From contig JAHRVD010000034.1 in the NCBI GenBank assembly GCA_019090845.1, forward strand, positions 1 to 10,788: DNA of 10,788 nucleotides, written 5' to 3'. Below are positions 6,430-10,788 of the stretch, in pieces. The stretch's first letter is position 1. The number at the start of each line of letters is the position of its first letter. A program made the translations under genes and the position numbers. A model generated the notes under the pieces. The model had not been told where the DNA came from. It saw only the letters and a program-made list of their open reading frames with translations, and searched no databases. The DNA comes from Marinosulfonomonas sp. GTDB taxonomy: Bacteria; Pseudomonadota; Alphaproteobacteria; Rhodobacterales; Rhodobacteraceae.

Positions 6430-7400
6430 TGGACAGCTTTGTACAACTCATACTGACGCTGGACATGTCGATCCGCCTGTCCGTGGTTTTGCTACTGGCG
6501 TGCCTTGCGGGTCTGTTTTCTGAACGTTCCGGGATCGTCGATATCGGCCTTGAGGGTAAAATGCTGGTAGCCGCGTTCTTTGCCGCCGTCGGAGCCTATG
6601 AAACCGGCAACGCCTGGGTTGGCGTTATGGCGGGTTGTGCAGCAGCATTGGTATTCTCGATGATCCACGGGCTGGCGTCGATCACCTATCGAGGCAATCA
6701 GCTGATCTCTGGCGTAGCTGTCAACTTTCTCGCCTCTGGTATGACCGTGGTGCTTGGCAATGCGTGGTACAAAAAGGGCGGACAGACGCCGACCTTGTCC
6801 GGCAACGCCCGGTTTCACGACATCACCCTGCCCTTTGCCGACGCACTATCGGACGTGCCGCTGATTGGTCCGATTTATTCAGACCTGCTCTCGGGCCATA
6901 AACCACTGGTCTATCTTGCATTCCTGATCGTGCCACTTAGTTGGTGGGTGCTTTACCGCACAAGGTTCGGCCTGCGTCTGCGCGCCGTGGGCGAAAATCC
7001 GGCATCCGTAGACACCGCAGGCATTTCGGTGGTGAAACTGCGCTATCAGGCACTGATCATCACCGGTATTTTGTGCGGCCTTGCCGGGGCATATCTTTCT
7101 ACCGCTCAGGCGGCAGGCTTTGGCAAGGAAATGACCGCAGGCCGGGGCTATATTGCGCTGGCGGCCCTGATCTTTGCGAAATGGCGGCCTTGGTATGCGA
7201 TGGGTGCTTGCCTGTTATTTGGCTTGTTGGAGGCGATCAGCAATCTTTATCCGAGCATTAATATTTTCGGTCTGGTCACAATTCCGGTGCAATTCACGCA
7301 GGCCCTGCCCTACATCCTGACGGTTGTTATTCTGGCAGGCTTCGTGGGCAAGGCAATTCCACCGCGCGCAGGTGGTGAGCCCTATGTCAAAGAACAGTAA
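6429..7400 (+). CDS. Nucleoside ABC importer permease, second subunit
   Basis: A 323-residue BPD_transp_2 permease, the shorter partner of the pair. Early helices span about 15-30 and 45-80. The loop ERSGIVDIGLEGKML (32-46) corresponds to the FNIGGEGQ loop of its neighbour. The cytoplasmic segment GLRLRAVGENPASVDTAGI (181-199) should contact the ATPase, and AGRGYIALAALIFAKWRP (237-254) is strongly conserved in this subfamily. Further helices lie at about 89-110, 158-176, 205-225, 241-270 and 290-308. The start is taken as ATG 6429, giving the same TGATG overlap seen at the previous junction, with AAGGA at 6416-6420 eight bases upstream. A GTG directly before it (6426) would add one residue and crowd the ribosome site. 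The end overlaps the phosphorylase gene by 17 bases. Confidence 0.93.
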   Translation: MDSFVQLILTLDMSIRLSVVLLLACLAGLFSERSGIVDIGLEGKMLVAAFFAAVGAYETGNAWVGVMAGCAAALVFSMIHGLASITYRGNQLISGVAVNFLASGMTVVLGNAWYKKGGQTPTLSGNARFHDITLPFADALSDVPLIGPIYSDLLSGHKPLVYLAFLIVPLSWWVLYRTRFGLRLRAVGENPASVDTAGISVVKLRYQALIITGILCGLAGAYLSTAQAAGFGKEMTAGRGYIALAALIFAKWRPWYAMGACLLFGLLEAISNLYPSINIFGLVTIPVQFTQALPYILTVVILAGFVGKAIPPRAGGEPYVKEQ

Positions 7401-8187
7401 CAATCTGGCAGCACTGATCCGCACGCGCGCGGGCGACGCACCAGTCAAAGTTGGACTGATCCTTGGCTCGGGCCTTGGCCATCTGGCCGAAACTGTTGAT
7501 GGCGTGGCGATAGACTATGCAGATTTGCCGGGTTTTCCTCATGCCAGCGTTTCCGGGCACAACCCCAAATTGGTTATCGGCGACCTGCACGGCACCCGTG
7601 TCGCGGTTTTTGGCGGGCGTGCGCATTATTATGAAAACGGGCGCGCCGATGCGATGCGCCTGCCGCTGGAAGTATTAAAAGAACTCGGTGCGGACAGCCT
7701 GATCGTCACCAATGCCGCCGGTTCGATGCGCCCGGACATCCCGCCCGGCGACCTGATGCTGCTTAACGATCACATCAATTTTTCGGGCCTCAATCCGCTA
7801 ATCGGCGAGCCAACTGATGCGCGTTTCGTGCCAATGACCGACGCCCATGACCCAACCCTGCGCGCCGCCCTTTCCGCCGCCGCAGCCAAGGTCAACATCC
7901 CGCTGCCAGAGGGTGTTTACGCGTGGTATTCCGGCCCCTCTTTTGAAACCCCGGCTGAAATCCGTGCAATTCGCACCCTTGGCGCAGATGCGGTCGGTAT
8001 GTCGACAGTGCCCGAGGTGATACTCGCCCGGTTTTTGGGGCTAAAAACGGCTGCAATTTCGATAATCACCAATATGGCAGCCGGAATGTCGGACGAAAAT
8101 ATCAGCCACGAACACACAAAGGCGATGGCCCCGACCGGTGCTGCCAAGCTGGAAAAAATACTGCGACAGTTTCTGGTCGCGCATTAA
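7384..8187 (+). CDS. punA: Purine nucleoside phosphorylase (trimeric, 6-oxopurine type)
   Basis: This 267-residue enzyme belongs to the PNP/MTAP (class I NP-I, trimeric) family and splits purine nucleosides with phosphate into free base and ribose-1-phosphate in the cytoplasm. Key parts are the phosphate loop GSGLG (28-32), GRAHYYE (78-84) with Arg79 and His81, TNAAGS (109-114), the base-site Glu188 in GPSFETP (184-190), VGMSTVPE (204-211), and Asn230 in ITNMAAG. Asn at this last position (Asn243 in the human enzyme) selects hypoxanthine and guanine, while MTAP enzymes have Asp. So inosine, guanosine and their deoxy forms are the expected substrates. ATG 7384 lies inside the end of the second permease gene, with GGTGAG at 7374-7379. 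An upstream in-frame start would run on through permease code. It is the last gene of the importer operon. punA is a name used for this type; deoD would normally mean the hexameric enzyme. Confidence 0.94.
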   Translation: MSKNSNNLAALIRTRAGDAPVKVGLILGSGLGHLAETVDGVAIDYADLPGFPHASVSGHNPKLVIGDLHGTRVAVFGGRAHYYENGRADAMRLPLEVLKELGADSLIVTNAAGSMRPDIPPGDLMLLNDHINFSGLNPLIGEPTDARFVPMTDAHDPTLRAALSAAAAKVNIPLPEGVYAWYSGPSFETPAEIRAIRTLGADAVGMSTVPEVILARFLGLKTAAISIITNMAAGMSDENISHEHTKAMAPTGAAKLEKILRQFLVAH

Positions 8188-8208
8188 TGCACCAAACAAA
8201 ACTTGGGA

Positions 8209-8225
8209 GAGCATTTTTAATGCTC
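8209..8225 (+). terminator. Hairpin after the purine operon, possible terminator
   Basis: GAGCATT and AATGCTC form a perfect 7-bp stem around a TTT loop, 22 bases after the phosphorylase stop. No run of T follows (next bases are CGATTTG), so it is not a textbook intrinsic terminator. It may instead protect the mRNA end or act as an operator for the downstream gene. Confidence 0.4.
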
Positions 8226-8241
8226 CGATTTGTCGCAGGGT

Positions 8242-8270
8242 TTGACAGTGTTGCTCAGAAGCAGTTGTCT
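8242..8270 (+). promoter_or_regulatory. Possible promoter region of the TauE/SafE-TIGR02186 pair
   Basis: A perfect TTGACA at 8242-8247 lies in the 122-base gap before the permease gene. At the normal distance the -10 position reads TTGTCT (8265-8270), a poor match, so either the promoter needs an activator or the hexamer is chance. The gap contains no open frame I would call a gene. Confidence 0.25.
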
Positions 8271-8309
8271 GTAAGGACGCGCATCCCAGTCTTTTTCTGA
8301 CGGACACTC

Positions 8310-9224
8310 ATGCAAATTTATCTGCCAATCGCCGAAGCTTCCGTGAACGCATTCCTTTTATTGGGATTGGGCGGGATCGTTGGCATCTTGTCCGGCATGT
8401 TTGGCGTTGGCGGTGGTTTTTTGATGACGCCGTTGCTGTTCTTTATTGGCATTCCACCTGCGGTCGCCGTTGCCACCGAGGCAAACCAGATCGTTGCCTC
8501 TTCTTTTTCCGGCGTTCTGGCACATTTACGCCGCAAAACTGTTGATCTGAAAATGGGTGTCGTGCTGCTGATTGGCGGTCTGGCCGGGGCGGCACTTGGG
8601 GTTCGGCTGTTCAATATCCTCAAACAGATGGGTCAGGTCGATCTGCTGGTGACACTTTGTTATGTTGTCTTTCTGGGGATCATTGGCGGACTGATGTTTA
8701 TTGAAAGCCTGCGCGCGATTATGCGCTCGCGTTCGCCAAATACCCCACCAAAGCGAAAAAAGCACAATTGGATCCATGCGCTGCCCTTCAAAACCAAGTT
8801 TCGCACATCCGGGCTGTATATTTCGGTGATCCCGCCACTGGTGGTCGGCGTTGTCGTCGGCATTCTGGCAGCCATTATGGGTGTGGGTGGTGGCTTTATC
8901 ATGGTTCCGGCAATGATTTATCTGCTGGGCATGCCCACCAAAGTCGTTGTTGGCACCTCGCTTTTCCAGATTATTTTTGTGACCGGCTTTACGACCCTGC
9001 TGCATGCGACAACGAATTTCACGGTTGATATGGCGCTGGCGGTTCTGCTGCTGATCGGCGGCGTAGTCGGCGCACAGATCGGAACCCGCATTGGCCTAAA
9101 GCTGAAGGCAGAGCAGTTGCGCATTCTGCTGGCAATCATGGTGCTGGGTGTTTGCGGAAAACTGGCAATGGACCTGCTGTTGCAACCCGCAGAGCTATAC
9201 TCTCTGGGCAAGGGGGGGCACTGA
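8310..9224 (+). CDS. TSUP-family membrane transporter (TauE/SafE)
   Basis: A 304-residue integral membrane protein of the sulfite exporter TauE/SafE (TSUP) family. It shows the family's internal duplication: FGVGGGFLMTP at 31-41 in the first half and MGVGGGFIMVP at 190-200 in the second, each followed by a GIPP/GMPT turn and a helix beginning AVAVATE or VVVGTS. Helices lie at about 12-30, 35-55, 82-103, 112-132, 170-192, 194-208, 212-232, 242-260 and 268-290. A basic loop (139-165) separates the halves and should be cytoplasmic. Known or proposed substrates of TSUP proteins are sulfite, sulfoacetate and related organosulfur anions. The real substrate here cannot be told from sequence, and no sulfur gene is in the window. 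The start is ATG 8310, with a weak GACGGA at 8299-8304. The stop overlaps the next gene as TGATG, so the two are probably made together. Confidence 0.92.
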   Translation: MQIYLPIAEASVNAFLLLGLGGIVGILSGMFGVGGGFLMTPLLFFIGIPPAVAVATEANQIVASSFSGVLAHLRRKTVDLKMGVVLLIGGLAGAALGVRLFNILKQMGQVDLLVTLCYVVFLGIIGGLMFIESLRAIMRSRSPNTPPKRKKHNWIHALPFKTKFRTSGLYISVIPPLVVGVVVGILAAIMGVGGGFIMVPAMIYLLGMPTKVVVGTSLFQIIFVTGFTTLLHATTNFTVDMALAVLLLIGGVVGAQIGTRIGLKLKAEQLRILLAIMVLGVCGKLAMDLLLQPAELYSLGKGGH

Positions 9225-9979
9225 TGCTGCGCATTCTGATAGTGTTGCTGGCCCTGACAGCGCCCGCTTTTGGCGAAGAAGTCGTCGCTGGTTTGTCGCA
9301 AAACCGGGTGGCGATCACGGCCAATTTCGACGGCTCTGAAATTCTTGTCTTTGGCGCGGTCAAACGCGATGCACCAGCCCCGGTCACTGGTGAAATGCAT
9401 GTGATCGTTACGGTTTCCGGTCCATCCAAACCTGTGACAGTGCGGCGCAAAGAGCATCGTTATGGCATCTGGATGAATACAGATTCTGTGGTCGTGGACG
9501 CAGCCCCCAGCTTTTATTCCATAGCAACAAGCGCACCGCTCGCCGACATACTGCTCGACACCGAGGATTTGCGCCACAGAATCTCGATTCCGCGGGCCAT
9601 CCGTTTGGTCGGCGCACCCGATGATATATCTGACGCGGCGAGTTTCACCGAGGCTCTGATCCGGATTAAAACCAAAAAGGACCTCTATCAGCTAAAACCT
9701 GAAACTGTGATCATGGACGAAGAAACCCTGTTCAAAACGCAGATTGCCTTGCCCGCTAACCTAACCGAAGGCGCCTATATCACCCGAATATTCTTGACCC
9801 GAAACGGGCAGGTTGTGGATGCTTATGAAACAACTATTGCCGTGCAAAAGGTTGGACTCGAACGATGGTTGTATAACCTCGCCCATGAAAAACCCCTAAT
9901 TTATGGGATCTTGTCATTGGTCATAGCGATCGCGGCAGGCTGGGGCGCATCTGCGGTATTCCGGTATTTGCGCCCGTAA
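9224..9979 (+). CDS. TIGR02186-family (Alph_Pro_TM-type) membrane-anchored periplasmic protein of unknown function
   Basis: A 251-residue protein I recognise as the TIGR02186 / Alph_Pro_TM type from its sequence and its place next to TauE/SafE. Residues 1-17 look like a signal peptide (MLRILIVLLALTAPAFG, likely cut before Glu18). A largely beta-type region with alternating hydrophobic residues follows (about 20-210), including RRKEHRYGIWMNTDSVVVDA (74-93), probably the most conserved part. A single hydrophobic helix at about 225-246 is followed by a short basic tail (RYLRP). This predicts a periplasmic domain anchored by one C-terminal helix. No cysteine and no catalytic motif are visible. 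The start is ATG 9224, one base overlapping the permease stop, with a purine-rich AAGGGGGGG (9210-9218) as ribosome site. The natural inference is a helper of the TSUP transporter. No activity is known to me. Confidence 0.82.
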   Translation: MLRILIVLLALTAPAFGEEVVAGLSQNRVAITANFDGSEILVFGAVKRDAPAPVTGEMHVIVTVSGPSKPVTVRRKEHRYGIWMNTDSVVVDAAPSFYSIATSAPLADILLDTEDLRHRISIPRAIRLVGAPDDISDAASFTEALIRIKTKKDLYQLKPETVIMDEETLFKTQIALPANLTEGAYITRIFLTRNGQVVDAYETTIAVQKVGLERWLYNLAHEKPLIYGILSLVIAIAAGWGASAVFRYLRP

Positions 9980-9994
9980 CCGCTGGCCCACATA

Positions 9995-10732
9995 TTATCC
10001 CCGCCCGACAAAGGGCATTTTTGTTGCCAATACAGTCATGAACTGAACGTTTGCCGATAACGGCAGGCTTGCCATGTGAAAAACCGATTTGGCGGCCTCT
10101 TTTACATCCATCATCGGCATTAGGTCTGCATCCGGGTTTTCGGCCAGAACGCGTGCGTTCAGATCATCCACCAGCTCTGTGCGGGCATTGCCAATATCGA
10201 TTTGCCCGCAGGCAATATCAAACGCACGCCCATCCAGACTAAGGGTGCGGGTCAAGCCGCTGATTGCATGTTTGGTGGTCGTATAACAAACCGATCCGGG
10301 GCGCGGCGAATGCGCTGAAAGCGATCCATTGTTAATGATACGCCCCCCCTGAGGGGCCTGATGACGCATCTGGCGAAATGCCAGCCGGGCGCTGTAGAAC
10401 ATACCCGACAGGTTCACGTTCAGAACCTGTTGCCATTCTTCCAGACTGATTTCGTCAATTGTGCTGGTTGGGCCAAACATCCCAGCATTGTTAAACAACA
10501 CATCCAACCGTGACGTGACCCGCACAAAGTCTGAAACTGCAGCTTCCAACGCAACTGGGTCTGTTACATCGGCGACCAGAACATGGGCATTGTCATGGTC
10601 CTTTGCCAAACTTTCCAGTTTTTCTTTGCGCCGGGCAAGCAGACCAACTTGCCACCCTGCGCTCAGGAACAGGTTAGCGGTTGCGCGGCCAATGCCCGAA
10701 CTGGCACCGGTGATGATAATCGACTGGGTCAT
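9995..10732 (-). CDS. Short-chain dehydrogenase/reductase, classical type, probably NADP(H)-dependent
   Basis: A 245-residue classical SDR. The cofactor-binding TGASSGIG is at 8-15. After the second strand comes LLARRKEKL (31-39), whose arginines usually mean NADP(H) rather than NAD. Then come ADVTD (54-58), NNAG (81-84), the structural Asn107 in NVNLSG, catalytic Ser137 and the YxxxK motif with Tyr150 and Lys154. The post-beta6 segment, normally Pro-Gly, reads GQIDIGNARTEL (176-187), which is seen in a subgroup of SDRs. The substrate cannot be inferred. The start is ATG at 10730-10732; no other start codon occurs in the open frame upstream inside the window. It overlaps the end of an upstream minus-strand gene by four bases. 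Its 3' end faces the TIGR02186 gene across 15 bases. Confidence 0.92.
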   Translation of the reverse strand: MTQSIIITGASSGIGRATANLFLSAGWQVGLLARRKEKLESLAKDHDNAHVLVADVTDPVALEAAVSDFVRVTSRLDVLFNNAGMFGPTSTIDEISLEEWQQVLNVNLSGMFYSARLAFRQMRHQAPQGGRIINNGSLSAHSPRPGSVCYTTTKHAISGLTRTLSLDGRAFDIACGQIDIGNARTELVDDLNARVLAENPDADLMPMMDVKEAAKSVFHMASLPLSANVQFMTVLATKMPFVGRG

Positions 10733-10788
10733 GTCAGTTCTTCTTGTGTGGTCAGTTGGAAATCTGTGGGCGGTGCTTGCAGATCGTC
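10729..10788 (-). CDS. 3' end of an unidentified upstream gene (5' part outside window)
   Basis: On the minus strand, one frame is open from the window edge and encodes DDLQAPPTDFQLTTQEELT followed by TGA at 10731-10729. The stop overlaps the SDR start as ATGA, the usual sign of translationally coupled operon genes. One other frame is closed by a stop and the third runs in frame into the SDR without a start codon. Nineteen residues are too few to name a family. Confidence 0.5.
   Translation of the reverse strand, partial: DDLQAPPTDFQLTTQEELT

Noticed and set aside
7324..7383. Upstream start for the purine nucleoside phosphorylase
   Set aside because: The added 20 residues are out-of-frame permease code and have no match to the family N-terminus.
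9152..9223. Upstream start for the TIGR02186 protein
   Set aside because: It would put 24 residues with arginines before the signal peptide. ATG 9224 gives the TGATG overlap and a strong ribosome site.
8918..9577. A 219-residue minus-strand open frame opposite the TauE/SafE and TIGR02186 genes
   Set aside because: It crosses the junction of two real genes and has no domain signature or ribosome site that I can see.
1..10788. Defence system, phage, CRISPR or mobile element
   Set aside because: No repeats with spacers, transposase, integrase, nuclease or toxin-like gene is visible. Gene content and base use are uniform and housekeeping in character.

Overview
The window looks like chromosomal DNA of an alphaproteobacterium, most likely a marine Roseobacter-type member of the Rhodobacterales. 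This rests on moderate-to-high GC, the run ilvE-like aminotransferase / universal stress protein / nfu / tsaB / rimI, a TauE/SafE permease next to a TIGR02186 (Alph_Pro_TM-type) protein, and recognisable protein sequence. No database search was run. I see no rRNA, tRNA, CRISPR array, insertion sequence, integrase or phage gene. Coding density is very high and every gene appears intact except the two cut by the window ends.

Layout. (1) 1-371: 3' end of a branched-chain amino acid aminotransferase. (2) 426-881: a universal stress protein (UspA fold). (3) 953-2581: a compact housekeeping operon, nfu (Fe-S carrier), tsaB (tRNA t6A modification) and rimI (N-acetyltransferase), with overlapping genes and a TTG start for tsaB. 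(4) 2582-2762: a 181-bp control region with a possible promoter, a perfect AT-rich inverted repeat and one perfect DnaA-box 9-mer. (5) 2763-8187: a five-gene purine nucleoside uptake and salvage operon made of a BMP/PnrA-type periplasmic binding protein, a double-domain ABC ATPase, two BPD_transp_2 permeases and a purine nucleoside phosphorylase. (6) 8188-8309: a 122-bp gap with a hairpin and a TTGACA box. (7) 8310-9979: a TSUP (TauE/SafE) permease overlapping a TIGR02186 protein predicted to be membrane-anchored and periplasmic. (8) 9995-10788, minus strand: an NADP(H)-type short-chain dehydrogenase preceded by the last codons of another gene, with ATGA coupling. It converges on block 7.

How the genes work together. 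In block 5 the binding protein would capture nucleosides in the periplasm. The ATPase and the two permeases would import them. The phosphorylase would then split them into free base and ribose-1-phosphate. The phosphorylase carries Asn at the base-recognition position, which points to 6-oxopurines (inosine, guanosine), so guanosine/inosine is the best guess for the transported substrate. From the ATPase onward each start codon overlaps or touches the preceding stop, which would help keep subunit amounts matched.

Novelty. Most of the window is ordinary. The least understood part is the TauE/SafE-TIGR02186 pair, which looks like a two-component membrane system of unknown substrate. The control region before the nucleoside operon is the other place worth a second look.
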